Assembly: GCF_008039565.1 (NCBI RefSeq)
Contig: NZ_VDUX01000001.1
Coordinates: 372,001-436,000 of the forward strand
Length of the DNA: 64,000 nt
Source of the DNA: Aeromicrobium terrae
Lineage (GTDB): Bacteria > Actinomycetota > Actinomycetes > Propionibacteriales > Nocardioidaceae
Direction of reading: 5' to 3'
The notes under the pieces are model-generated. The model had not been told where the DNA came from and searched no databases. It worked only from the letters and a program-made list of their open reading frames with translations. The translations under genes were made by a program, and so were the position numbers. Shown in pieces: positions 51,524 to 59,892 of the stretch. Numbering within the stretch: position 1 is the stretch's first letter; each line of letters begins with the position of its first letter.

Positions 51524-51852
51524 TCCCGGTGATCGGGCTCGTGATCGGCGTCGGCGTGGGGCTCTGGATGCAGCCCACCGTGCCGCTGTCGCTCCAGCCG
51601 TACCTGCCGATCGCCATCGTCGCCGCGCTGGACGCCGTCGTCGGCGCCCTCCGCGCCCTCGGCGAGAAGCGCTTCGACGACCGGGTGTTCGTCGTTTCCT
51701 TCATCTCCAACGTGGTCATCGCCGCGGCCATGGTCTTCCTGGGCGACCAGCTCGGCGTCGGGTCACAGCTCTCCACGGGAGTCATCGTCGTCCTCGGCAT
51801 CCGTATCTTCGCCAACGCCGCGGCCATCCGCCGCAGGATCTTCCATGCCTGA
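51520..51852 (+). CDS. sbp: Small basic membrane protein Sbp (DUF1290)
   Basis: 110 aa, three hydrophobic helices with short basic loops: MIPVIGLVIGVGVGLWMQPTVP, YLPIAIVAALDAVVGALRALGEKRFDD, VSFISNVVIAAAMVFLGDQLGVG. Matches the conserved DUF1290 family, also found next to cell-division genes in Firmicutes. Flanked by two DUF881 genes with overlaps on both sides. Function unknown. Confidence 0.92.
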   Translation: MIPVIGLVIGVGVGLWMQPTVPLSLQPYLPIAIVAALDAVVGALRALGEKRFDDRVFVVSFISNVVIAAAMVFLGDQLGVGSQLSTGVIVVLGIRIFANAAAIRRRIFHA

Positions 51853-52564
51853 CGTGAAGGGTCCGCTCGCTCGGCTGCGCCGCTGGTCCACGCCGACCAC
51901 GCCGCACCTGGCCGTCGGCGTGCTCATCGGCCTGCTCGGCTTCGGGATCACCGTCCAGGTCGGTCAGGACGAGGAGACCGACTACTCCTCGGTGCGCGGC
52001 GTGGAGCTGGTGGAGCTGCTGAAGTCGATCGACGCCGCCAACGAGCGCCTCGCCGGCCAGATCGACGACCTCACGGCCACACGGAACGACCTGCAGAACA
52101 GCACCCAGCGCTCGGCGGAGGCCGAGCAGCAGGCACGCAAGCGGGCGGAGCAGCTGGCCATCCTCGCCGGGTCCGCCGGCGCGAGCGGCCCCGGAGTCGT
52201 GGTCACCATCCGCGACCCGGAGAAGGCCGTCTCGGCCGGGCAGCTCCTGGACGCGATCGAGGAGCTCCGCGACGCGGGCGCCGAGGCCATCGTGATCAAC
52301 GGCACCGCCCGGGTCGTCGCCCAGACGTACTTCCTCGACGACGAGGGCTCCATCCGGGTCGGCGGCCGCGAGATCAAGCGACCGTTCGTCATCGAGGCCA
52401 TCGGCGACCCGGACACCATGGCGGAGGCGGTACGGTTCCGCGGCGGGCTCATCGACCGCATCGCGAACGTGGGCGGAACGGCCACGGTCACGGAGAAGAA
52501 GAAGCTGACGATCACGGCTCTGGCCGACGTCAAGAGCCCCGAGTACGCTCAACCCACATCCTGA
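51845..52564 (+). CDS. Second DUF881 membrane-anchored protein
   Basis: 239 aa. Basic N-tail, one transmembrane helix (about 21-38), coiled coil (about 55-110, rich in Gln/Glu/Arg), DUF881 domain from about 113 (GPGVVVTIRDPEK, LLDAIEELRDAGAEAIVINGTAR, PFVIEAIGDPDTMAEAVRFRGG). Differs from its neighbour paralogue in loop lengths. Eight-base overlap with sbp; the gcvH start follows 42 bases after its stop. Confidence 0.9.
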   Translation: MPDVKGPLARLRRWSTPTTPHLAVGVLIGLLGFGITVQVGQDEETDYSSVRGVELVELLKSIDAANERLAGQIDDLTATRNDLQNSTQRSAEAEQQARKRAEQLAILAGSAGASGPGVVVTIRDPEKAVSAGQLLDAIEELRDAGAEAIVINGTARVVAQTYFLDDEGSIRVGGREIKRPFVIEAIGDPDTMAEAVRFRGGLIDRIANVGGTATVTEKKKLTITALADVKSPEYAQPTS

Positions 52565-52606
52565 CCCGGCGGCATCGAGCCGGGCCGAAACGCGCAAGGA
52601 GCAGCG

Positions 52607-52984
52607 GTGATCCCAGAGGACCTGTACTACAGCGAGGAGCACGAGTGGGTGCGGGTCGACGACGACGTCGCCACCGTCGGGATCACCGACTACGCCCAGG
52701 AGCAGCTCGGGGACATCGTCTACGTCGACCTCCCGCAGGTGGGGGAGAAGCTCGAGGCCGGCGCCGTCATCGGCGAGCTGGAGTCCACCAAGTCGGTGAG
52801 CGACGTCTTCTCCCCGCTGAGCGGCGAGGTCGTCGCCCGCAACGACTCCCTGGACAGCGGTCCGGAGGTCATCAACTCCGACCCGTACGGCGAGGGCTGG
52901 CTGCTCAAGGTCCGTCCGGCCGACGAGGACCCCACGGAGTCTCTGCTCACGCCCGAGGCCTACGGAGCACTCGTCGAGCAGTGA
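52607..52984 (+). CDS. gcvH: Glycine cleavage system H protein
   Basis: Lipoyl carrier of the glycine cleavage complex. 125 aa. LYYSEEHEWVRVDDDVATVGITDYAQEQLGDIVYVDLP, lipoylated lysine K62 in ELESTKSVSD, and EGWLLKVRP. GTG start with AAGGA eight bases upstream. It is 2.8 kb from gcvP and is not preceded by a riboswitch. Confidence 0.96.
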   Translation: MIPEDLYYSEEHEWVRVDDDVATVGITDYAQEQLGDIVYVDLPQVGEKLEAGAVIGELESTKSVSDVFSPLSGEVVARNDSLDSGPEVINSDPYGEGWLLKVRPADEDPTESLLTPEAYGALVEQ

Positions 52985-53066
52985 TCGTTTCCGCCCGGTG
53001 GTGACGTTCCCGGATGCTAGGTTGGACACGTCGCCAGCACGCCGAACCCCGCAGGAGTGATCGCCG

Positions 53067-53507
53067 ATGTCATCGCCCGATGACGCCGCCCGGCCGGGCC
53101 CGCCGGCGGAGCAGACCACGCACATCCCGTTGATCGATGCGGACACCGAGGAGATGTCGGCGAGCGACGTCGACGCGGTCGAGAACCTCCCCGCCGGCAG
53201 CGCGATGCTGCTGGTGCAGCGCGGCCCCGACGCGGGCGCGCGGTTCCTGCTGGACACCGACGTCGTGACCGTCGGCCGGCCCCCCGACAGCGACATCTTC
53301 CTCGACGACATCAGCGTGTCCCGCCGGCACGCCACCTTCAGCCGGTCGGCCGACGGGTACGTCGTCGCCGACCTCGGCAGCCTCAACGGCACCTACGTCA
53401 ACCGCGACCGCATCGACGCGGACGTCAACCTCACCGGCGGCGACGAGGTGCAGATCGGCAAGTACCGGTTGATCTACTTCGCCGGGGCATCGAAGGGCCA
53501 GGCGTGA
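53067..53507 (+). CDS. garA: FHA-domain regulator GarA/OdhI-like
   Basis: 146 aa. C-terminal FHA domain (about 55-130) with GRPPDSDIFLDDISVSRRHA and DLGSLNGTYVNRDRI, the phosphothreonine-binding Arg, Ser and Asn. GarA/OdhI binds and inhibits 2-oxoglutarate dehydrogenase and controls glutamate metabolism; Ser/Thr kinases switch it off by phosphorylating an N-terminal Thr pair. Here that pair is in EQTTHIPLID (around 16-25), replacing the mycobacterial ETTSVF. A TAGGTT -10-like box at 53018-53023 suggests its own promoter. Overlaps the MerR gene by four bases. Confidence 0.92.
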   Translation: MSSPDDAARPGPPAEQTTHIPLIDADTEEMSASDVDAVENLPAGSAMLLVQRGPDAGARFLLDTDVVTVGRPPDSDIFLDDISVSRRHATFSRSADGYVVADLGSLNGTYVNRDRIDADVNLTGGDEVQIGKYRLIYFAGASKGQA

Positions 53508-54223
53508 CCGAGGCCGAGGCCCTGCCGGAGCTGGGCATCGGCAAGGTCCTGGAGGAGCTGAGAGGCGAGTTCCCGACGCTCTCCATCAGCAAGATCCGCT
53601 ACCTGGAGGACCAGGAGCTCATCCAGCCCAAGCGCACGCCCGCCGGCTACCGCAAGTTCACGTTCGGCGACGTCGAGCGCCTGCGCTTCGTCCTGCGCCA
53701 GCAGGCCGCCCCCAACTTCTGGCCGCTGAGCCACATCCGTCAGGTCCTCGACGAGATGGACCGCGGCCTGGTGCCGGACGCCACCGTCGGCCGCACGTCG
53801 CGGGTGCCGCAGCTGCGGCTCGCCGAGGACGGGCTGCCGTCCGCGGAGACGTTCCGGGAGGGTCGCAGCCAGCTGCGCCTCAGCCGAGAGGAGCTGCTCG
53901 AGTCGTCCGGCCTGGACGGCGACGTCCTGGACGCGGTGGAGGAGTTCGGCCTCATCACGCGCCGCCCCACGCAGACCTACTACGACGGCGCCGACCTCCA
54001 GGTCGCGTCACTCGTCGCGGAGTTCGCCGAGCTCGGCCTGGAGCCTCGGCACCTGCGGCACTTCGGCACGGCGGCCGACCGCGAGGCCGGACTGATCGAC
54101 CAGGTCGTCACGCCGCGCTCCCGCACCCAGGACCCGGACGCCGCGGCCGAGACGGTGGCGGCGCTCGCCGCGCTCTCGGTCCGGCTGCACACCGTCCTGG
54201 TGCTGAATCGACTCCGCGGCTGA
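53504..54223 (+). CDS. MerR-family regulator, FtsR-like
   Basis: 239 aa. N-terminal MerR-type winged helix (about 8-80): LGIGKVLEELRGEFPTLSISKIRYLEDQELIQPKRTPAGYRKF. The C-terminal half is a dimer/effector region without cysteine metal ligands. It is the positional homologue of Rv1828 and corynebacterial FtsR, an activator of ftsZ. GTG overlaps the garA stop. Confidence 0.9.
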   Translation: MTEAEALPELGIGKVLEELRGEFPTLSISKIRYLEDQELIQPKRTPAGYRKFTFGDVERLRFVLRQQAAPNFWPLSHIRQVLDEMDRGLVPDATVGRTSRVPQLRLAEDGLPSAETFREGRSQLRLSREELLESSGLDGDVLDAVEEFGLITRRPTQTYYDGADLQVASLVAEFAELGLEPRHLRHFGTAADREAGLIDQVVTPRSRTQDPDAAAETVAALAALSVRLHTVLVLNRLRG

Positions 54224-54227
54224 GCCG

Positions 54228-54695
54228 ATGCGTGAGGTCGAGGTCGTCGGGGTGAGGGTGGAGATGCCCACCAACCAGCCCTTGGTGCTCCTGCGGGAGC
54301 TGGAGGGCAACCGCTACCTCCCGATCTGGATCGGCGCCGTGGAGGCGTCGGCCATCGCGTTCGCCCAGCAGGGCACCCAGACACCGCGACCGCTCACCCA
54401 CGAGCTCATGCAGCGCCTCGTCACCGCGCTGGGCGACGAGCTGCACGAGGTGAGCATCGACGACCTCGACGAGGGCGTCTTCTTCGCCACCCTGCACTTC
54501 GAGTCCGGTGCGCAGGTCGAGGCCCGGCCGTCCGACTCCATCGCCCTGGCCCTCCGCACCGGCGCCCGCATCGTGTGCGCGGAGGACGTCCTGGACGCCG
54601 CCGGCATCACCTCGACACGCGAGGAGGACGAGGAAATCGAGAAGTTCCGCGAGTTCCTCGACGAGGTCGAGCCCGAGGACTTTGAGGCGCCCTGA
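54228..54695 (+). CDS. DUF151 (bifunctional nuclease-like) protein
   Basis: 155 aa. MPTNQPLVLLRELEGNRYLPIWIGAVEASAIAFAQQG and ARPSDSIALALRTGARIVCAEDVLDAAGI identify the DUF151/BFN family; plant members have nuclease activity, bacterial roles are unknown. An acidic C-tail (EEDEEIEKFREFLDEVEPEDFE) follows. Positional homologue of Rv1829 between two MerR genes. Confidence 0.92.
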   Translation: MREVEVVGVRVEMPTNQPLVLLRELEGNRYLPIWIGAVEASAIAFAQQGTQTPRPLTHELMQRLVTALGDELHEVSIDDLDEGVFFATLHFESGAQVEARPSDSIALALRTGARIVCAEDVLDAAGITSTREEDEEIEKFREFLDEVEPEDFEAP

Positions 54696-54698
54696 GCG

Positions 54699-54777
54699 CG
54701 CGCAGCGCGCGAACGGGCGACTCAGGCTAGCGAAGCGGGAGCGCGTCGCGCCGCAGGCGCCCGTTGCGAAGCCTGGT
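54699..54777. repeat. Nested inverted repeats after the DUF151 gene
   Basis: GCGCGC-A-GCGCGC at about 54696-54710, AACGGGCG (54712-54719) paired with CGCCCGTT (54758-54765), and CAGGCT (54723-54728) paired with AGCCTG (54770-54775). The arms interlock rather than nest cleanly, so alternative folds are possible. Likely roles: terminator of the garA-DUF151 transcript, or a REP-like element. Confidence 0.6.
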
Positions 54778-54788
54778 GAGCGGCCACG

Positions 54789-54856
54789 ACGACCCAGCTC
54801 CAAGCCTCAACATGAGGTTGAGACTTCGCGACACGCCGAGGCGCACGCTGGGTCGT
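54789..54856. promoter_or_regulatory. Long inverted repeat enclosing a MerR-type dyad
   Basis: ACGACCCAGC (54789-54798) and GCTGGGTCGT (54847-54856) are perfect complements 48 bases apart. Between them lies CCTCAACATGAGGTTGAGA (54805-54823), arms CTCAAC and GTTGAG, with the 19-bp form of MerR/SoxR-type operators. The right arm touches the -35 box of the promoter for the second MerR gene. Autoregulation is inference. Confidence 0.6.
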
Positions 54857-54884
54857 TGACCCGCCAAACCCTCACCCTTACCTT
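54856..54884 (+). promoter_or_regulatory. Promoter of the second MerR gene
   Basis: TTGACC (54856-54861) and TACCTT (54879-54884) with a 17-base spacer. TTGAGACT follows at once, repeating the half-site TTGAGACT of the upstream dyad. Confidence 0.55.
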
Positions 54885-54959
54885 GAGACTGCTGCCGGAT
54901 GACCACGGATGTAGTTTCGTGGAGGTAGTCTTCCCCATACGACCTCTGGAAGGCACACC

Positions 54960-55541
54960 ATGATCGAGCGACGCGACGACGCTCCAGAGTCCACGGCCGC
55001 CGCGGCATCCGCGGGGGACCAGGGCCTTCTCTTCAACGATGACCTCGCCCCGATGCCGGAGGACACCGGCTTCCGCGGCCCCACGGCGTGCAGCGCCGCA
55101 GGCATCACCTACCGGCAGCTCGACTACTGGGCCCGCACCAAGCTCGTGGAGCCCACGGTGCGCTCGGCCACCGGCTCGGGTACCCAACGGCTGTACTCGT
55201 TCAAGGACATCCTGCTGCTCAAGATCATCAAGCGTCTCCTCGACGCCGGCGTCTCGCTGCAGCAGATCCGCGTCGCCATCGACCACCTCCGCTCGCGCGG
55301 CACCGACGACCTCACCCAGGTCACGCTGATGAGCGACGGCGCCAGCGTCTACGAGTGCCGCTCGGCGGACGAGGTCGTCGACCTCCTCCAGGGCGGCCAG
55401 GGCGTCTTCGGCATCGCCATCGGCGGTGTCTGGAAGGAGATCGAGGGGTCGCTCCACGAGCTGCCCAGCGAGCGCGCCATGGAGATCCCGGCGGCCGACG
55501 ACGAGCTCGCCGCTCGCCGACGCGCCCGTCTCGGCAGCTAG
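54960..55541 (+). CDS. MerR-family regulator (Rv1830-like)
   Basis: 193 aa. A disordered N-terminal 40 residues, then a MerR helix-turn-helix variant: GPTACSAAGITYRQLDYWARTKLVEPTVRSATGSGTQRLYSFKDILLLKIIKRLLDAGVSLQQIR (about 40-105). The C-terminal part (VYECRSADEVVDLLQGGQGVFGIAIGGVWKEIEGSL) is the conserved sensor region of the Rv1830 group. It sits directly upstream of the riboswitch and gcvP. GGAAGG precedes ATG 54960. Targets are unknown from sequence; the dyad at 54805 may be its own site. Confidence 0.9.
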   Translation: MIERRDDAPESTAAAASAGDQGLLFNDDLAPMPEDTGFRGPTACSAAGITYRQLDYWARTKLVEPTVRSATGSGTQRLYSFKDILLLKIIKRLLDAGVSLQQIRVAIDHLRSRGTDDLTQVTLMSDGASVYECRSADEVVDLLQGGQGVFGIAIGGVWKEIEGSLHELPSERAMEIPAADDELAARRRARLGS

Positions 55542-55571
55542 AACCCGGCCAGGTTCCGCAGGACGGTCGGG

Positions 55572-55577
55572 TAGGCT
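55572..55577 (+). promoter_or_regulatory. Candidate -10 box for the gcvP riboswitch transcript
   Basis: TAGGCT lies 18 bases before the aptamer, giving a start point near 55584. No good -35 is seen. Confidence 0.4.
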
Positions 55578-55594
55578 GTTCCTGCTGTCGAACG

Positions 55595-55670
55595 CGCGTG
55601 GGAGAGTCCGCACACGCGGCGCCGAAGGGGCAATTCCTCCCCGGAACCTCTCAGGCACCCGGACCACGCG
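55595..55670 (+). ncRNA. Glycine riboswitch aptamer
   Basis: P1 arms CGCGTGG (55595-55601) and CCACGCG (55664-55670) are exact complements. Conserved internal strings are present: GGGAGAGTCC, GCCGAAGGGGCAA and CCTCTCAGGCACCCGGACC. One complete aptamer is visible; the following 45 bases do not form a clear second one. It precedes gcvP and should switch it on with glycine. Confidence 0.93.
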
Positions 55671-55717
55671 AGCGAGGCGATTCTGGAGCGACGTCCCCCG
55701 GACGGCGTGACAGAAGG

Positions 55718-55743
55718 GGAGGGGAGCAGCCCTCGACCCCTCC
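55718..55743 (+). promoter_or_regulatory. Expression-platform hairpin before gcvP
   Basis: GGAGGGG (55718-55724) pairs with CCCCTCC (55737-55743), ending exactly before the GGAG ribosome site (55744-55747) of gcvP. No U-tract follows, so translational control is more likely than termination. Confidence 0.5.
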
Positions 55744-55752
55744 GGAGACGCC

Positions 55753-58578
55753 ATGAGCAGCCAGACCGATCCGTTCGTCCGCCGCCACATCGGGCCGCGT
55801 CCGGCCGACCAGCAGCAGATGCTGTCGACGCTCGGGTACGAGTCGCTCGACGCGCTCATGCAAGCCGCCATCCCGGCGGGCATCCGTCAGGACCTGGACG
55901 GGCTGCCGGCCGCGCTGAGCGAGGCGGAGGCGCTGTCGACGCTGCGCGAGCTTGCCGAGCGGAACCGGCCGGGCGTCGCGATGATCGGCCTCGGCTACCA
56001 CCCGACCATCACGCCGGCCGTCATCCGGCGGAACGTGCTCGAGGACCCCAGCTGGTACACCGCGTACACGCCGTACCAGCCCGAGATCTCCCAGGGCCGG
56101 CTCGAGGCGCTGCTGAACTTCCAGACGATGGTCGCCGACCTCACCGGCCTGACCACGGCGAACTCCTCGCTCCTCGACGAGGGCACGGCCGCCGGTGAGG
56201 CGCTCACGCTGATCCGCCGGGCCACCAAGGGCAAGGACGGCCAGCCGGTCGTCATCGACGCCGGTCTCCTGCCGCAGACGCAGGCCGTGATCGCGACGCG
56301 TGCCGAGGCGATGGGCATCGAGCTCGTCACGGCCGACCTGGCAGACGGCGTGCCCGACGTGGAGGCCGCGGGCATCGTCATCGCCTACCCGCGCGCCGAC
56401 GGCCGGATCGTCGATCCGTCCCCGGCCATCGAGGCTGCGCACGCGACGGGCGGTCTCGCCGTCGTCGTGGCCGATCCGCTCGCGCTGGTCCTCCTGACGT
56501 CGCCCGGCTCGCTCGGAGCCGACGTCGTCGTCGGGTCCTCGCAGCGGTTCGGCGTCCCGATGTTCTACGGCGGCCCGCACGCGGGCTTCATGGCGGTTCG
56601 CGAGGGCCTGGAGCGGCACCTCCCGGGACGCCTGGTCGGTGTCTCGGTCGACTCCGCGGGGCGTCCGGCCTACCGGCTCGCGCTGCAGACCCGTGAGCAG
56701 CACATCCGCCGTGAGAAGGCCACGTCCAACATCTGCACCGCGCAGGTCCTGCTCGCCGTGGCGGCGTCGATGTATGCCGTCTACCACGGCCCGGACGGGC
56801 TGCGCCGCATCGCCGAGCACGTCAACGCGCAGGCCCGTGCCCTCGCGGCGGGCCTGACCGCCGGTGGCGTGGAGCTGGTCTCCGACACGTTCTTCGACAC
56901 TGTCGTCGCCCACGTGCCGGGACGCGCTGCCGACGTGGTGAAGGCCGCGCACGCCGACGGCATCCACCTGCGCCACGTCGACGACGACCACGTCGGCATC
57001 ACGACGGCGGAGACCACCACCGATGCCCACGTCGCCCAGGTGCTGGCCGCATTTGGACTGGAGCAGTCAGATGCGACGGGGGCCGCTTCTCTACCTCAGG
57101 CGCTGGTGAGAACAGACGAGGTCCTACAGCACCCCGTCTTCCACGAGCACCGCAGCGAGACGCAGATGCTGCGCTACCTGCGCAAGCTCAGCGACCGCGA
57201 CTACGCGCTCGACCGCGGGATGATCCCGCTCGGCTCCTGCACGATGAAGCTGAACGCGGCCGCGGAGATGGAGCCGATCAGCTACCCGGGCTTCGCCGAC
57301 CTGCACCCGTTCGTGCCCGCCGAGGACGCCGGCGGGATGATCGAGCTGGTCGAGACGCTCGAGTCCTGGCTCGCCACCGTCACCGGCTATGCGGGCGTGT
57401 CCATCCAGCCGAACGCCGGCTCCCAGGGCGAGCTGGCGGGCCTGCTCGCGATCCGCGGCTATCACCGCAGCCGCGGCGACGACCACCGCGACGTCTGCCT
57501 GATCCCCGGGTCTGCGCACGGCACCAACGCCGCCTCGGCCGTGATGGCGGGCATGCGCGTCGTGATCGTGAAGTCGTCGGAGCGCGGTGAGGTCGACCTC
57601 GACGACCTGCGCGGCCAGTGCGAGGCGCACGCCGACGACCTCGCGGCGATCATGGTGACCTACCCGTCCACGCACGGCGTGTACGAGCACGGCATCCGCG
57701 AGCTCTGCGACATCGTCCACGAGCACGGCGGCCAGGTGTACGTCGACGGCGCCAACCTGAACGCCCTGCTCGGCCACGCCCAGCCGGGTCAGTTCGGCGG
57801 CGACGTCTCGCACCTGAACCTGCACAAGACGTTCTGCATCCCGCACGGCGGCGGCGGCCCGGGCGTCGGTCCGGTCGCGGTGGCCGAGCACCTGGTGCCG
57901 TTCCTGCCCAGCCACCCGCTGCACCCGGTGGCCGACCGGCGCGAGGGCATCGGCGCCATCAGCGCGGCGCCGTACGGCTCGGCCGGCATCCTGCCGATCC
58001 CGTACGCCTACATCGCGATGATGGGCACCGACGGGCTGACCGAGGCCACCTCCGTCGCGGTGCTGTCGGCCAACTACGTGGCCAAGCGGCTGGAGAGCGC
58101 GTTCCCCGTGCTCTACGCCGGCGACCACGGGCTCGTGGCCCACGAGTGCATCCTCGACGTCCGTCCGAGCGTCAAGGCGGCTGGGCTGAGCGTCGACGAC
58201 GTCGCCAAGCGCCTGATCGACTACGGCTTCCACGCGCCGACGATGAGCTTCCCGGTGGCCGGCACGCTGATGGTCGAGCCCACGGAGTCCGAGGACCTCG
58301 GCGAGCTCGACCGGTTCTGCGACGCGATGCTCGCGATCCGCTCCGAGATCGACGCCGTCGCGGCGGGGGAGCACCCGGCCGACGACAACCCGATGGCGAA
58401 CGCACCCCACACGGCGCGCGAGCTCGTCGACTGGTCGCACGGGTACCCGATCGCCACGGGCTGCTTCCCGAGCGGGTCCACCGATGACAAGTACTGGCCG
58501 CCGGTCGGCCGCATCGACCAGGCGTACGGCGACCGCAATCTCGCGTGCTCCTGCCCGCCGGTGGAGGCGTTCGCCTGA
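55753..58578 (+). CDS. gcvP: Glycine dehydrogenase (decarboxylating), P protein
   Basis: PLP enzyme of the glycine cleavage system, 941 aa, the fused single-chain form. N-terminal [17 protein letters not shown] and [26 protein letters not shown]-terminal half with [12 protein letters not shown], the PLP lysine K692 in [17 protein letters not shown], and [10 protein letters not shown] at the end. Works with GcvH (52607) and GcvT and lipoamide dehydrogenase from elsewhere. Expression is probably governed by the glycine riboswitch directly upstream. Confidence 0.97.
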   Translation: MSSQTDPFVRRHIGPRPADQQQMLSTLGYESLDALMQAAIPAGIRQDLDGLPAALSEAEALSTLRELAERNRPGVAMIGLGYHPTITPAVIRRNVLEDPSWYTAYTPYQPEISQGRLEALLNFQTMVADLTGLTTANSSLLDEGTAAGEALTLIRRATKGKDGQPVVIDAGLLPQTQAVIATRAEAMGIELVTADLADGVPDVEAAGIVIAYPRADGRIVDPSPAIEAAHATGGLAVVVADPLALVLLTSPGSLGADVVVGSSQRFGVPMFYGGPHAGFMAVREGLERHLPGRLVGVSVDSAGRPAYRLALQTREQHIRREKATSNICTAQVLLAVAASMYAVYHGPDGLRRIAEHVNAQARALAAGLTAGGVELVSDTFFDTVVAHVPGRAADVVKAAHADGIHLRHVDDDHVGITTAETTTDAHVAQVLAAFGLEQSDATGAASLPQALVRTDEVLQHPVFHEHRSETQMLRYLRKLSDRDYALDRGMIPLGSCTMKLNAAAEMEPISYPGFADLHPFVPAEDAGGMIELVETLESWLATVTGYAGVSIQPNAGSQGELAGLLAIRGYHRSRGDDHRDVCLIPGSAHGTNAASAVMAGMRVVIVKSSERGEVDLDDLRGQCEAHADDLAAIMVTYPSTHGVYEHGIRELCDIVHEHGGQVYVDGANLNALLGHAQPGQFGGDVSHLNLHKTFCIPHGGGGPGVGPVAVAEHLVPFLPSHPLHPVADRREGIGAISAAPYGSAGILPIPYAYIAMMGTDGLTEATSVAVLSANYVAKRLESAFPVLYAGDHGLVAHECILDVRPSVKAAGLSVDDVAKRLIDYGFHAPTMSFPVAGTLMVEPTESEDLGELDRFCDAMLAIRSEIDAVAAGEHPADDNPMANAPHTARELVDWSHGYPIATGCFPSGSTDDKYWPPVGRIDQAYGDRNLACSCPPVEAFA

Positions 58579-58579
58579 G

Positions 58580-59593
58580 CTAGTGCGGGCGCTGGACGCG
58601 CCACACGCTCGGCGACGCGCCGTGCGCCCGCTTGAACGCGCGGCTGAACGCCTCCTCGGACTGGTAACCGACCCGTCGGCCCACGGCGGCGACGCCGAGG
58701 TCGGACGTCCGCAGCAGGTTGGCGGCGACGTGCATGCGCCAGCCGGTCAGGTAGCGGATCGGGGCCAGGCCGAGCACCTCGCGGAACCGCTCGTCGAGCA
58801 GGGACGCCGAGACGCCAGCCTCGCGGGCCAGGCTGGTGACGTCCCACTTCTTCTCCGGCGAGCCGTGGACCGCTGCCAGTGCCGGCGCGAGCACCGGGTC
58901 GCGGAGCGCACGGGCCCACCCGTGGTCGGAGCCGGGCGTGCTCGCCAGGTGCAGCCTCAGCACCTCGACCAGCAGCAGCTCGGGGATCGACGTGGGTGAC
59001 GCGACCCGGTCGTCGGCCACCTGCGCCGTCTGCTGGAGGGCGAAGTCGATGCTGGCGCGCACCCAGTCCCGGGCAGGCCCTGGCGGGGGAGTGACGACGA
59101 AGACGGAGGGGAACACCCGCATGCGCGGGCTGAACAGCGGATCGTCGCAGGCCAGGTAGCCGCAGACGACGTTCGTGGTGCGACCGCCCTCGCCGTGCCG
59201 GATGACCGGCATGGTGTCCCAGGGCGGCGGCTGCAGCAGGGTGCTGATGGAGACCGTGCTCGCCGGGGCAGAACCGCCCATCCGGTGCTGGTCGTTGTAG
59301 GGCAGGACGATGACGTCGCCCTCGTTCGCCCAGTGGCGGTCGCTGTCGTTCGTCTCGATCCAGCACCGGCCAGACGCGACGACGTGGAACAGCAGGACCT
59401 GGGGCGCATCGGGCGCCAGGATCGTCGCGACACCGTTGGACGGCAGGGACTCGTAGGCCCAGCTCTCGCTGTACTCGCCGCGCAGGAAGATGGCGCCCTC
59501 CAGGTGGAGGTCGTCGAGCAGGGGGCCGAGAGCCGTGGGTTCCCGGTCAGGTACGGCGGCCGGAGAGTCATTCCCGGCCAGTGTCCCCGGCAT
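58580..59593 (-). CDS. AraC-family regulator with cupin-type sensor domain
   Basis: 337 aa. N-terminal cupin domain (about 20-200: HVVASGRCWIETN, WANEGDVIVLPYNDQHRMG), then two helix-turn-helices (about 235-335: WDVTSLAREAGVSASLLDERFREVLGLAPIRYLTGWRMHVAANLL and VAAVGRRVGYQSEEAFSRAFKRAHGASPSVWR). ATG 59593 is preferred over GTG 59620 because the palindrome at 59604-59620 then stays upstream. Divergent from the DUF4242 gene, its probable target. It converges with gcvP (one base between stops). Confidence 0.92.
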   Translation of the reverse strand: MPGTLAGNDSPAAVPDREPTALGPLLDDLHLEGAIFLRGEYSESWAYESLPSNGVATILAPDAPQVLLFHVVASGRCWIETNDSDRHWANEGDVIVLPYNDQHRMGGSAPASTVSISTLLQPPPWDTMPVIRHGEGGRTTNVVCGYLACDDPLFSPRMRVFPSVFVVTPPPGPARDWVRASIDFALQQTAQVADDRVASPTSIPELLLVEVLRLHLASTPGSDHGWARALRDPVLAPALAAVHGSPEKKWDVTSLAREAGVSASLLDERFREVLGLAPIRYLTGWRMHVAANLLRTSDLGVAAVGRRVGYQSEEAFSRAFKRAHGASPSVWRVQRPH

Positions 59594-59603
59594 GAGACTG
59601 AGT

Positions 59604-59620
59604 GTGACAGAACCCGTCAC
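59604..59620. promoter_or_regulatory. Palindrome between the AraC and DUF4242 genes
   Basis: GTGAC-N7-GTCAC (17 bp) in the short divergent spacer, a candidate operator for the AraC regulator or another factor acting on both genes. It ends before the AGGAG site of the DUF4242 gene. Confidence 0.45.
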
Positions 59621-59637
59621 CTCTGAAGGAGAACGCC

Positions 59638-59892
59638 ATGCCCCTCTTCATGGATGTCCACGAGAGCCTGCCGGACGGCGCCACCGCCACCGACGTGGCC
59701 AACGCACACAAGGCCGACCTGGAGACCCAGGCCCAGTACGGCGTCGACTACCGGAGCTACTGGGTCGACGAGGCGAACGGCAAGGTGTTCTGCCTGGTCG
59801 AGGCCCCCGACGCCGACGCCGCGATCACCGTCCACCGCGAGGCTCACGGGCTCGTGGCGGACAAGATCTACGAGGTCACTGCGGGCCAGTAG
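59638..59892 (+). CDS. DUF4242 small protein
   Basis: 84 aa. MPLFMDVHESLPDGATATDVANAHKADLETQAQYGVDYRSYWVDEANGKVFCLVEAPDADAAITVHREAHG is the complete ferredoxin-like DUF4242 domain. The Streptomyces member SCO4226 was described as a nickel-binding protein; whether this one binds nickel cannot be read off directly, although His (HESL, HREAHG) and Cys residues are available. Strong GAAGGAGA site. Divergently paired with an AraC regulator. Its 3' end overlaps the hydrolase gene by 17 bases. Confidence 0.9.
   Translation: MPLFMDVHESLPDGATATDVANAHKADLETQAQYGVDYRSYWVDEANGKVFCLVEAPDADAAITVHREAHGLVADKIYEVTAGQ

Noticed and set aside
59076-59098. CCGGGCAGGCCCTGGCGGGGG in the AraC gene as a repeat copy
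   Set aside because: Order of blocks differs and no insertion is evident in the protein.
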